Assembly (NCBI GenBank): GCA_035468355.1
Contig: DATITA010000169.1
Location: 1-61,970, forward strand
Origin: DATKSS01 sp035468355
GTDB lineage: Bacteria > Chloroflexota > Dormibacteria > Dormibacterales > Dormibacteraceae
DNA: 61,970 nt
Reading direction: 5' to 3'
A program made the translations under genes and the position numbers. Under the pieces are notes generated by a model that searched no databases, was not told the origin of the DNA, and worked only from the letters and a program-made list of their open reading frames with translations. Positions 40,747 through 48,963 of the stretch are shown one piece after another. How positions within the stretch are numbered: position 1 is the first letter of the stretch; the number at the start of each line of letters is the position of its first letter.

Positions 40747-42726
40747 ATGGTCCGACTGGTCACGGGCGGTACCGGGTTCATCGGCCGGCACCTGCTCCGC
40801 GAGCTGGCGCGCCGGGACGGGCTTACATTCGTGCTAGTGCGGCCGGGCTCGCGTGAGAGGCTGGAGGCCCTGGTCGATTCGCTGGGCGCAAGCGACCGGC
40901 TGCGGCCCATGACGGGCGACATCACGGCGCCGGGGCTCGGGCTGTCCACAGCCGACGCAGCGCGACTCAAAGGCGGCGATTTCTACCACCTGGCGGCGGT
41001 TTACGACCTGGAGGCGACCGAGCAGGCCAACGAGCTCGCCAACGTCGAAGGCACTCGGAACGTCGTCGAGCTCGCGGGTAAGGCCGGCGCGCGCCTCCAC
41101 CACGTCAGCTCGATCGCGATCGCGGGGGGCAGGTGGAAAGGCAAGTTCACGGAGGGCATGTTCGCCGAGGGACAGGTTCTTGACCACGCCTACTACCGCA
41201 CCAAGTACGAAGCCGAGAAGATCGTCCGCGAGTCGTCGCTGCGGTTCCGCATCTACCGTCCGGGTCTGGTGATCGGATCGTCGGAGAACGGCGAGGCCGA
41301 TCGCATCGACGGGCCCTACTACGCGTTCAAGCTGATTCAGCGGCTGCGCAACGCGATCCCACCATGGGTGCCGCTCATCGGGCTCGAGGGGGGACCGATC
41401 AACGTCGTGCCGGTCGACTTCGTGGCGCGTGCCCTCGATTCGATCGGCCATCGCGAAGGCCTCGACGGCGAGACCTTTCACCTCACCGACCCCGCGGCGC
41501 GGAGCCTTGGCGACGTCACCAACATCTTCTGCAGAGCGGCCCACGCGCCCCAGTTCACCCTGCGCGTCGACAGTCGCGCCGGCGCGATGCTGCCGGCCGG
41601 CGCGACGGCGATGCTGCTGCACTGGGACGTCGGCCAGACCTTGAAACGGCGTCTGCTCGAGAACGTGCGTATCCCGGAAGCGGCTCTGAGCTACGTGTCC
41701 AATCGCGCGCGGTTCACGTGCGAGAACACGCTGCAGGCGCTGGACACCACCGGCATCGCGTGTCCGCCGCTCGACACGTACGCATGGAAGGTGTGGGATT
41801 ACTGGGAGCGGCGCCTGGACCCGGAGTCCCTGACCGAGCAGAACCTGCGAAATGCGCTGCTCGGCAAGGTGGCGCTCGTGACCGGCGCTTCGAGCGGCAT
41901 CGGACGGGCGACCGCTGAGCTGCTCGGCCGGCATGGCGCGCTAGTCATCCTGGTTTCGCGAACACGCGACAAGCTCGAAACCCTCAAGCAGGAGATCGAG
42001 GCGGGCGGCGGCACGGCGGTCGTCTACCCGACCGACCTGTCGGACCTGGACGCATGTGACGCGATGATCCACAAGGTGCTCGCCGATCACGGCCGCGTCG
42101 ACATCCTGATCAACAACGCGGGCCGCTCCATACGGCGCTCCGTGAGCGACTCGTACGACCGCTTCCACGATTTCCAGCGCACGATGCAGCTGAACTACTT
42201 CGGCGCGGTCAAGCTCATGCTCGCGGTGCTGCCGGGCATGCGCGAGCGCCGGCAGGGCCACATCATCAACATCTCGAGCATCGGCGTCCAGGCGTTTCCA
42301 CCGCGCTTTGGCGCCTACGTCGCGTCCAAATCGGCGCTCGCCGCGTTCAGCCGCTGCGTCGGCCCCGAGGTCGCGGATGACGGCGTCGCCATCACCAACA
42401 TCCACATGCCGCTGGTGCGCACCCCGATGATCGCGCCCACCGGCATGTACAAGAACTTTCCGACGAGCTCACCGGAAGAGGCCGCCGACATGGTGGGGTC
42501 CGCGATATTGACCCGGCCACCAGAGGTCTCGACTCGCCTGGGCAAGATCGGCGAGACGGTCAACACGCTCGCGCCGAGCATCCTGCAGCTGGTGATGACC
42601 GGCGCTTATCACGTCTTCCCGGACAGCGCCTCGAAAGACGCAGGCCACACCGAGAAACCGGCCGAAGAGGAGATTTCGGCCGAGGCGGCGGCGATGGCCT
42701 ACCTGATGCGCGGCATCCACTTCTAG
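40747..42726 (+). CDS. Two-domain fatty acyl-CoA reductase (SDR fusion)
   Basis: 659 aa with two Rossmann domains. Residues 1 to ~355 are an extended SDR/male-sterility-type domain (LVTGGTGFIGRHLLREL, YYRTKYEAEKIV as YxxxK, YRPGLVIGSS). Residues ~375-659 are a classical SDR (VALVTGASSGIGRATAELL, LINNAGRSIRR, ISSIGVQ, GAYVASKSALAAF as YxxxK). This order and length match bacterial fatty acyl-CoA reductases of the Marinobacter Maqu_2507 and mycobacterial Acr kind, which reduce acyl-CoA to aldehyde and alcohol. Probable role: fatty alcohol or wax-type lipid synthesis. In-frame ATG 40723 exists but lies upstream of the likely promoter. Confidence 0.85.
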   Translation: MVRLVTGGTGFIGRHLLRELARRDGLTFVLVRPGSRERLEALVDSLGASDRLRPMTGDITAPGLGLSTADAARLKGGDFYHLAAVYDLEATEQANELANVEGTRNVVELAGKAGARLHHVSSIAIAGGRWKGKFTEGMFAEGQVLDHAYYRTKYEAEKIVRESSLRFRIYRPGLVIGSSENGEADRIDGPYYAFKLIQRLRNAIPPWVPLIGLEGGPINVVPVDFVARALDSIGHREGLDGETFHLTDPAARSLGDVTNIFCRAAHAPQFTLRVDSRAGAMLPAGATAMLLHWDVGQTLKRRLLENVRIPEAALSYVSNRARFTCENTLQALDTTGIACPPLDTYAWKVWDYWERRLDPESLTEQNLRNALLGKVALVTGASSGIGRATAELLGRHGALVILVSRTRDKLETLKQEIEAGGGTAVVYPTDLSDLDACDAMIHKVLADHGRVDILINNAGRSIRRSVSDSYDRFHDFQRTMQLNYFGAVKLMLAVLPGMRERRQGHIINISSIGVQAFPPRFGAYVASKSALAAFSRCVGPEVADDGVAITNIHMPLVRTPMIAPTGMYKNFPTSSPEEAADMVGSAILTRPPEVSTRLGKIGETVNTLAPSILQLVMTGAYHVFPDSASKDAGHTEKPAEEEISAEAAAMAYLMRGIHF

Positions 42727-42756
42727 CGGCCGTGCCGCATGCGCGCCCTCGCCGGT

Positions 42757-43188
42757 CTAGCGGGGGCGGGACAGACCGAACATCGTCGCTCCCAGCACGA
42801 AGATGAGGAAGACGAGGAAAAGGATCAGCAGTCCCAGCAGCGCAAGGTGGACGATGCCGATGATCATCCCGGCCGTGGCCATGCCCATACCCTGTTCGCC
42901 CGATTCCCTGATCTGGCCGCGTGCCATGTAACCGGTGACGATCGCGACCAGGGCGACGGTGAACCCGCCGACGCCCGGCACGATGTGCGCGAAGAAAGAT
43001 CCGATGCCGGTCACCAGGCTGATGATCGCCAGGGTGTTGGTCCTGTTCGCCGCCGGCGTGTAAATCGGGCCGGCCGGCCCGTGCGGCACGGTTGTGCTCG
43101 GGGCGACCTGCTGGCCTGCGATCTGAGTGGGCGGCGCGGACGGCTGGGTGGGAGGCGGGCCGGGCAGCTCGCTCGGAGGTGTGCTCAC
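42757..43188 (-). CDS. DUF4190-type membrane protein
   Basis: 143 aa. A Pro/Thr/Ala-rich N-terminal ~45 residues (PPTQPSAPPTQIAG), then DUF4190-like NTLAIISLVTGIGSFF, followed by two more hydrophobic helices and the conserved GYMARGQIRESGEQGMGMATAG between them. Three membrane segments in total. Function unknown; common in Gram-positive-related bacteria. GTG start. Confidence 0.8.
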   Translation of the reverse strand: MSTPPSELPGPPPTQPSAPPTQIAGQQVAPSTTVPHGPAGPIYTPAANRTNTLAIISLVTGIGSFFAHIVPGVGGFTVALVAIVTGYMARGQIRESGEQGMGMATAGMIIGIVHLALLGLLILFLVFLIFVLGATMFGLSRPR

Positions 43189-43194
43189 GGCGCC

Positions 43195-43200
43195 AGTCTA
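43195..43200 (-). promoter_or_regulatory. Putative -10 box (TAGACT) of the DUF4190 gene
   Basis: Minus-strand TAGACT with 6 nt to GTG 43188; leaderless signature. Confidence 0.5.
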
Positions 43201-43249
43201 CCGGCGAGGGCAGAACCGGCATGCGCACGCGAGCCGCCACGGCCCTCCA

Positions 43250-43255
43250 TACAAT
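43250..43255 (+). promoter_or_regulatory. Putative -10 box of uvrC (TACAAT)
   Basis: TACAAT with 8 nt to GTG 43264 and no Shine-Dalgarno sequence. It shares the 75-bp divergent region with the TAGACT box of the DUF4190 gene. Confidence 0.5.
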
Positions 43256-43263
43256 CGAGTCAA

Positions 43264-45114
43264 GTGGCAGTATCCCTGGAGGAGACGATCAAGCGAAGGC
43301 TCCAAGCCGTGCCCGAAAGCCCGGGCGTGTACCTGTTCCGCGACAACAGGAGCCAGGTGATTTACGTCGGTAAGGCGCTGCGGCTCCGCGACCGCCTCAG
43401 GTCGTATTTCAATCCCGGCTATGCGGTGACGGCTCGCGTATCGGAGCTGATCCGAAAGGCCAACGACTTCGAATTCGTCACAACCGCGAACGAGGTCGAG
43501 GCGCTGGTGCTCGAGTGCAACCTGATCAAGAACTACCGGCCTCGTTTCAACATCCGGCTGAAGGACGACAAGAATTACCTCTACCTCAAGCTGCCGGTCA
43601 CCGAGGACTTCCCTCGCGTGCACTATTCACGCCGCGTGCAGAACGACGGCGCGCTGTACTTCGGTCCATACACGTCGGCGCAGTCGCTGCGTGGGACGGT
43701 GAAGTCGATTCGCCAGCTGTTGCCTTTCCGCACCTGCTCGGACGAGATCTTCAAGCAAGGCAAGGTGTGTCTCGATTTCCACATCAAACGGTGCCCGGGG
43801 CCTTGCGAGAGGCGCATCAGCTCTGAGGACTACAAGGCGCGCATCAACGAGGTGGCGCTGTTCATGGAGGGTCGTTCGGACGCGCTGGTGCGGACGCTGA
43901 AAGACAAGATGGAGGTTGCGGCGAACAGGCTCGACTTCGAGAACGCGGCGCGCTATCGAGACCAGCTGCAGTCCATCGAGCGCATCGCGGACCGCCAGAA
44001 AGTCCTGACGCATGGCCGCGACGACCAGGACATCGTCGCGTACGCGCGAAGTGGCAACGACGTTTTCGTCGAGGTCGCCTACGTCAGGCAGGGCAAGATG
44101 GTCGGCCACGACGGCCACCCGCTGGACGGGGCGGGCGATGTGGATGAGGCGGAGCTGCTGCGGGGCTTCGTGCTGCAGTACTACTCCAGCGCGACCCACG
44201 TGCCTCGATCGGTGATCCTCCCTGGGCCGCTGGAGGAGCCGGACCTCATCACGGGGTGGCTGGGCCAGAGACGCAACGGTCCCGTGACCATCGAGGTGCC
44301 GCAGCGCGGACGCAAGCGCGCCCTCGTGACGCAGCTCGCGGAGACGGCGACGCAGGAGCTGCAGCAGCTTCGCATCCAGGCCGACTACGACCGCAGCCGC
44401 ACCGAGCCGATGCTCGGCGCGCTGGCAGAGGCGCTCGACCTGGAGACGCCGCCGAAGCGAATCGAGTGCTACGACATCTCGAACATCCAAGGCGACTCGG
44501 CGGTCGGGGCGATGGTGGTCTTCGAGGACGGAAGGCCGCGCAACGATCACTACCGCCACTTTCGAATCAAGTTCGTCCCCGGGCCGAACGACTTCGCGAT
44601 GCTTCAGGAGGTGCTCAGGCGTCGCCTCGAGCGGCTGGAATCCGCGCAGAGGCGGGAGGAGGCCGAGGTGGTGGGCGATCGCTCCTTCACAAGCCGGCCC
44701 GACCTGATCCTCATCGACGGAGGCAAGGGCCAGCTCAGCGCCGCGATCGAAGTCCTGGAATCGGTCGGATACGCGGACATTCCGACCTTCGCGCTGGCGA
44801 AGGAGCGCGAGGAGATCTTCGCACCCGGCCGGGCCGATCCGATCATCCAGGAGCGCAACTCGCCAGGCATGTTCCTGGTGCAGCGCATCCGCGACGAGGC
44901 GCATCGCTTCGCCATCACGCATCACCGCAAGGTCCGCTCGCGCAAAGCTCTGACCTCCCCTCTCGACTCGATCGAAGGGATCGGGCCTGCGCGCAAGCGC
45001 GCGCTCCTGCGACACTTCGGCTCGGTGCAGGCCATCCGCGAAGCGCCGGTCGACGAGATCGTCAAGCTCGGCGTCCCGGAACGTCTCGCCAGGCGTCTCA
45101 AGGAGACCCTGTGA
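43264..45114 (+). CDS. uvrC: Excinuclease ABC subunit C
   Basis: 616 aa. Dual-incision nuclease of nucleotide excision repair. N-terminal GIY-YIG domain (GVYLFRDNRSQVIYVGKALRLRDRLRSYF), Cys-rich motif CLDFHIKRCPGPCERR, UVR domain (KMEVAANRLDFENAARYRDQL), RNase H-like domain (RIECYDISNIQGDSAVGAMVVF, LILIDGGKGQLSAA), C-terminal helix-hairpin-helix pair (SIEGIGPARKRALLRHFGS). GTG 43264 fits the conserved N-terminus and the promoter. Its stop overlaps the RapZ-like gene as GTGA. Confidence 0.97.
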   Translation: MAVSLEETIKRRLQAVPESPGVYLFRDNRSQVIYVGKALRLRDRLRSYFNPGYAVTARVSELIRKANDFEFVTTANEVEALVLECNLIKNYRPRFNIRLKDDKNYLYLKLPVTEDFPRVHYSRRVQNDGALYFGPYTSAQSLRGTVKSIRQLLPFRTCSDEIFKQGKVCLDFHIKRCPGPCERRISSEDYKARINEVALFMEGRSDALVRTLKDKMEVAANRLDFENAARYRDQLQSIERIADRQKVLTHGRDDQDIVAYARSGNDVFVEVAYVRQGKMVGHDGHPLDGAGDVDEAELLRGFVLQYYSSATHVPRSVILPGPLEEPDLITGWLGQRRNGPVTIEVPQRGRKRALVTQLAETATQELQQLRIQADYDRSRTEPMLGALAEALDLETPPKRIECYDISNIQGDSAVGAMVVFEDGRPRNDHYRHFRIKFVPGPNDFAMLQEVLRRRLERLESAQRREEAEVVGDRSFTSRPDLILIDGGKGQLSAAIEVLESVGYADIPTFALAKEREEIFAPGRADPIIQERNSPGMFLVQRIRDEAHRFAITHHRKVRSRKALTSPLDSIEGIGPARKRALLRHFGSVQAIREAPVDEIVKLGVPERLARRLKETL

Positions 45115-45785
45115 CGCTGGTCATCGTCGGAGGGCCGAGCGAACCCCAGCTCGACGAGGCCGTGGCGGTTTTCCTGGACGCCGGGTTCCAGCTTGCCCGC
45201 TGGCTCTCGGAGTGGGAAGGGGCCGACGCCGTCCTGCCGCTGCGCGGCGACACCGTGGAGCTGCTCAAGGACGCCGACCGCCAGGGCATCCGGTACGTCC
45301 TGGTGCATGTCGGCGCCGCGGACGGGCGGGCCGGCGGCAGCCACGACCGCGCTCACCATCGGGTCGATACGGCCCAGCTCCGCGAGCTCGCGGGAGGGCT
45401 GCGCTCGCGCGAGCGGATGCTCGTTTCGTGCCTTGCGTTTGGCTACAAGAACGGCATCCCCGACGGAGCGTCATGGGTCGTCGACGCCCGGCTGCTCGAC
45501 AACCCTTACTGGGTCGACGAGCTCCGCCCACTGGACGGGCGCGATCCGAAGGTGCGCGACTACGTCGTCAACCAGGCCGCCGCGCAAGAGCTGCTCGAAA
45601 ATCTCGAGAAGACCCTGCGCGCCGCGATTCCGCACTACCGGGCCCACGGCCGCTCTCAGCTCGTGGTGGCGTTCGGCTGCACCGGCGGCAGGCATCGGTC
45701 CGTCGCGATGGCAAACGAGCTCGCCGCGCGGCTCCGCGACGTCGACGGTGTCGACGTCGAGTTTGCCGCGCGCGACCTCGGGTAG
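45111..45785 (+). CDS. RapZ-like protein lacking the P-loop
   Basis: 224 aa. The C-terminal half is a clear RapZ C-terminal domain: CLAFGYKNGIPDGASWVVDARLL, NPYWVDELRPLDGRDPKVRDYV, VVAFGCTGGRHRSVAMANELA. The N-terminal half begins TLVIVGGPSEPQLDEAV, in register with RapZ's LVIVxGxSGxGKS segment, but the Walker A Gly/Lys/Ser are gone (GGPSEPQLD), and the domain is ~100 residues instead of ~150. It should not bind or hydrolyse nucleotide. RapZ is otherwise a GTP/ATP-binding protein whose C-terminal half binds RNA. Gene order uvrC-rapZ is ancestral; the usual next gene yvcK is absent. GTG start in GTGA overlap with uvrC. Confidence 0.86.
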   Translation: MTLVIVGGPSEPQLDEAVAVFLDAGFQLARWLSEWEGADAVLPLRGDTVELLKDADRQGIRYVLVHVGAADGRAGGSHDRAHHRVDTAQLRELAGGLRSRERMLVSCLAFGYKNGIPDGASWVVDARLLDNPYWVDELRPLDGRDPKVRDYVVNQAAAQELLENLEKTLRAAIPHYRAHGRSQLVVAFGCTGGRHRSVAMANELAARLRDVDGVDVEFAARDLG

Positions 45786-45790
45786 GGGCC

Positions 45791-46732
45791 GTGACGCGCG
45801 CTCTCGTTCTCGGGGGGGCCGGCTTCGTCGGAGCCGCGGCCTGCAAGGAGCTGATGCGCCGCGGGGTCGAGACGGTCGCGGCGGGCAGGAAAGATCGGCC
45901 CTACGGCACCTTCACGAGCTACGTGGCCCTCGACCGGACCGACGACGAGCAGCTCGAGCGCGCGCTGGCGCAGGTCCGGCCTGACGTCGTCCTGGACCTT
46001 GCGTGCTACCAACCCGCGGAGGTGATCGCGATCGCTCGACTGTTCAAAGGTCGGCGGTACGTGTTCGTCTCGACCGGCGTCTATCCCGACCTCGGCGGAA
46101 AGCCGGCGCGCGAGGAGGACTTCATCCCCCTCACCGGAGATCCGCCGGACGACCTCGACTACTTCGGCGGCAAGCGATGGTGCGAGACGATGCTGACGCG
46201 GATGGAAGGATTTCCATGGACCGTGATCCGGCCGCCTGCTGTGTTCGGTGCGGCCGACCACACGCTGCGCATCGCCGCCTACATCCAGCGGGTGGCGGAC
46301 GGCGGCCCGCTGCTCGTCCCGGTCGAGTCCTATGAGCGCCAGGCCGGCCTGGCGTGGGTGAAGGACATCGGATTTGCCTGCGCGCTCGCCTGCGACCTCC
46401 GAAAGGACGCGACCCACAAGGCGTACAACGCGGCGTTCGACGGGGTGAGCCTTCGCGACCTCATCGAGGGGATAGCCCAGGCGATGGGGGTGCCGGCGCG
46501 CCTACACGCGGTCCCTTTTGCCGAGCTGCCGGACGGGGCAAGCCCATACGGGCCCGACCCGAAGCGCGCGGCCGGTTACGTCCTGGATCGGGCCCGCCGC
46601 GAGCTGGGCTTCGAGCCCTCAGCCCTCGAAGACGCGCTAGCCGAGACGCTGGCCTGGTACCGCGTGGCGCACCCTTCACATCCGGGTTACGCCAACCGGG
46701 AGCGGGAGCTCGCGATTGCCAGCGCCGCGTGA
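45791..46732 (+). CDS. NAD-dependent epimerase/dehydratase family protein
   Basis: 313 aa extended SDR: nucleotide-binding ALVLGGAGFVGAAACKELMRRG, DVVLDLACYQPAEV, FVSTGVYPDLGG, YFGGKRWCETML (YxxxK-like: Y-F-G-G-K), VIRPPAVFGAADHTLRI. The family includes nucleotide-sugar epimerases and related reductases; substrate not identifiable. GTG 45791, 5 bp after the RapZ-like stop. It occupies the position where yvcK and whiA would normally follow. Confidence 0.88.
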   Translation: MTRALVLGGAGFVGAAACKELMRRGVETVAAGRKDRPYGTFTSYVALDRTDDEQLERALAQVRPDVVLDLACYQPAEVIAIARLFKGRRYVFVSTGVYPDLGGKPAREEDFIPLTGDPPDDLDYFGGKRWCETMLTRMEGFPWTVIRPPAVFGAADHTLRIAAYIQRVADGGPLLVPVESYERQAGLAWVKDIGFACALACDLRKDATHKAYNAAFDGVSLRDLIEGIAQAMGVPARLHAVPFAELPDGASPYGPDPKRAAGYVLDRARRELGFEPSALEDALAETLAWYRVAHPSHPGYANRERELAIASAA

Positions 46733-46794
46733 GGCCCTGGCCGGGAGGCCGGCCCCCACTAGTCGCGCCCACGGGAAGGAAGTGCGCCGGTGCG

Positions 46795-46800
46795 TACGAT
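46795..46800 (+). promoter_or_regulatory. Putative -10 box (TACGAT) of the KdpD-like gene
   Basis: TACGAT with 7 nt to ATG 46808, arguing for that start rather than GTG 46790 or ATG 46799. Confidence 0.45.
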
Positions 46801-46807
46801 GGCGCGC

Positions 46808-48280
46808 ATGATGCGGCGCCTTGCGCCTTATGCGGTCGCGATCGGCGGCGCGGCCGCGGTCACCGCGCTGATCGGCCTGCTGACGTCGCGCACCAGCGCT
46901 TCTGGGCTGTCGGCCGTCTACCTGCTCCTGGTGCTCTGGCTCGGCGCTCGGTGGGGCAGAGGGCCGGCAGTCGCGGGGAGCGTCGCCGCCTTCCTCCTGT
47001 ACGACTACTTCTTCGTGCCCCCGGTGGGGACGTTCGCGGTGCAGGGCCCGGCCGAGCTGCTCGAGCTCGTGGTCCTGCTCGCGGTCGCGTTGGTGACCAG
47101 CCAGCTCGCAGCCTCGTTGCGCCGCGCCCATTCCGTCGCCGAGGCGCTGGCGGCGGACTCACGCACCCTTTACGAGCTGGCGACGGCCGCCTTGCGGGTT
47201 CCCGAGGTCAGCGCCGCGCTCTCCATGGTGTGCGAGCGCGCCGAGCGGCTCCGATGCGTCGCCCGCTTCGCGGTCATCGCGGTTGATTTCGGCCTGCCGG
47301 TCCCGCTTGCCGGGGACCGGCCCGCGGCCGACGAGGTGCGCCAGGCTTTATGGTCGTACGAGAACGGGAGGTCGATCGGCATCGCGATCGTCCAGGGCGC
47401 GGTCACCGTCATGAGGACCCACACGAACTCTGACTCCAACGCGTACCTGCCGATGACGAGCGGCGTGGCGCTGATCGGGCTCGACCACGATCACGAGGAC
47501 GAGGTCGAGCTGCGGACGCTCGCGGCCCTCATCGGCCTCGCCGGGCTCCTGTTGGATCGCCGGCGCGCGACCCTGGAGGCGGAGCGCGCCCGCGGCTTCG
47601 AGTCCTCCGACCGCCTTAAAGCCGCGATCCTCTCGTCCCTGTCGCACGAGCTCAAGAGCCCGATCGCCTCGCTGCGGACCGGGCTCACGGCGTTGACGGC
47701 GCCCCAGGCCGGGCTGCAGCCCGACCAGCGCGAGCTGCTCGTCGATCTCGACCGCCAGGCGGCGCGCCTCGACCACATGGTCGGCGACATGCTGGCGCTC
47801 TCCCGGCTCGAAGCCGGCGTCGCCCTAGACAAGGAGCCTCACAGCTTCGCCGACCTGGTGGGCGTCGCGATGCGGGGGCTGCGCGCGGAGCTGAAGAGCC
47901 ACGAGGTCGCCGTGGAGATCCCTGACGACCTTCCGCCGGTGGAGGTCGACGAGCTGCAGGTCGGGCGGGTCGTCTCCAACTTGCTGGAGAACGCCGTCGA
48001 GTGGGCGGCGCCGGGTGGGGCCATCGAAGTGGGGGCCGTCGCCCGGGACGAGGTGGTGGAGGCGTGGGTCGAGAACCAGGGTCCCGCCATCGCGCCCGCT
48101 GACATGGACCGGGTCTTCGAAACCTTCTGGACCCGCCGCGCTCGTGGCAGCGGCCTCGGCCTGGCGATCTGCAAGCGCGTGGTCGAGGCTCATGGCGGCG
48201 TGATACGGGTGGAGAACCGCAGGCGAGGGCCGCGCTTCACGTTCACCATGCCGCTGGCGCGCGTGGCGGCGGAAAAGTGA
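46808..48280 (+). CDS. KdpD-like sensor histidine kinase without the KdpD N-terminal domain
   Basis: 490 aa. N-terminal DUF4118-type membrane region with about four helices (LAPYAVAIGGAAAVTALIGLL, VYLLLVLWLGARWGR, SVAAFLLYDYFFVPPVGTF, LLELVVLLAVALVTSQLAAS), a GAF-like linker, HisKA (SLSHELKSPIASLRTG with phospho-His), N box VVSNLLENAVEWA, and G box GSGLGLAICKRVVEAHGG. DUF4118 with DYFFVPP is characteristic of KdpD, but the ~400-residue osmosensitive K+ and Usp domains are missing. Coupled to a KdpE-like regulator by GTGA. Signal is unknown; no kdpFABC nearby. Confidence 0.9.
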   Translation: MMRRLAPYAVAIGGAAAVTALIGLLTSRTSASGLSAVYLLLVLWLGARWGRGPAVAGSVAAFLLYDYFFVPPVGTFAVQGPAELLELVVLLAVALVTSQLAASLRRAHSVAEALAADSRTLYELATAALRVPEVSAALSMVCERAERLRCVARFAVIAVDFGLPVPLAGDRPAADEVRQALWSYENGRSIGIAIVQGAVTVMRTHTNSDSNAYLPMTSGVALIGLDHDHEDEVELRTLAALIGLAGLLLDRRRATLEAERARGFESSDRLKAAILSSLSHELKSPIASLRTGLTALTAPQAGLQPDQRELLVDLDRQAARLDHMVGDMLALSRLEAGVALDKEPHSFADLVGVAMRGLRAELKSHEVAVEIPDDLPPVEVDELQVGRVVSNLLENAVEWAAPGGAIEVGAVARDEVVEAWVENQGPAIAPADMDRVFETFWTRRARGSGLGLAICKRVVEAHGGVIRVENRRRGPRFTFTMPLARVAAEK

Positions 48281-48957
48281 GCGGCCGCGTCCTGGTCGTC
48301 GACGACGAGGTGGAGATGCAGCGCGCCCTCCGTACAGGGTTGCGCTACCACGACTTCGACGTGAAAGCGGTGGGTACGGGCGAGGATGCGCTTCGCGAGA
48401 CTGCAGGCTGGCGCCCCGACGTGATCCTCCTCGACCTCGGCCTGCCCGGCATGGACGGATTTGCGACCCTGAAGGCTCTGCGGCCCATGACGCGCGCGGG
48501 CGTGATCGTGGTGAGCGTGATGCCGGGTGAGAAGGACAAGGTCAGGGCGCTGGACGCCGGCGCGGACGACTACCTGGTCAAACCGTTCGGCACCGAGGAG
48601 CTGGTGGCGCGAATCAGGGCGGTGCTGCGAAGGCAGGCGGACGTGCCGTCCGGCGAGCCCGTGCTGCGCTTCGGGGCGCTCGAGCTCGACCTCGCCCGCC
48701 GGTTCGTATCGGTCGAAGGGCGGCCGGTCCACCTGACCCCGACCGAATACGAGCTCCTGCGCTACCTGGCCCTGCACGCCGGACGGCCGGTTACCCACAC
48801 CACGCTGCTCCGCCAGGTTTGGGGCGACTACGCGGTGGGAGACAAGTACAACACCAGGTACGTGGTGGCGCAGATCCGCAAGAAGCTCGGCGACGACCCC
48901 GCCAACCCGCGTTTCATCGTCAACGAACCAGGAGTGGGTTACCGCCTCGAGGTCTGA
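48277..48957 (+). CDS. KdpE-like response regulator (OmpR family)
   Basis: 226 aa. Receiver domain: acidic pocket VVDDEVEM, phospho-Asp in VILLDLGLPGMDG, Ser/Thr VSVMPGEKDKV, Lys LVKPFG. C-terminal winged helix with HLTPTEYELLRYLALHAGRPVTHTTLLRQVWG and YVVAQIRKKLGDDP, RFIVNEPGVGYRL, as in KdpE. It should bind promoters of transporter genes. The two flanking APC-like permease genes are the nearest candidate targets. Confidence 0.93.
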   Translation: MSGRVLVVDDEVEMQRALRTGLRYHDFDVKAVGTGEDALRETAGWRPDVILLDLGLPGMDGFATLKALRPMTRAGVIVVSVMPGEKDKVRALDAGADDYLVKPFGTEELVARIRAVLRRQADVPSGEPVLRFGALELDLARRFVSVEGRPVHLTPTEYELLRYLALHAGRPVTHTTLLRQVWGDYAVGDKYNTRYVVAQIRKKLGDDPANPRFIVNEPGVGYRLEV

Positions 48958-48963
48958 TCTTGC

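Noticed and set aside
45111..45785. Normal RapZ ATPase/GTPase
   Set aside because: The N-terminal segment has no GxSGxGKS motif and is too short.
46808..48280. Full-length KdpD sensor
   Set aside because: The osmosensitive K+ and Usp domains are absent and the upstream gene is an epimerase ending 75 bp before; only the membrane, GAF-like and kinase parts are present.
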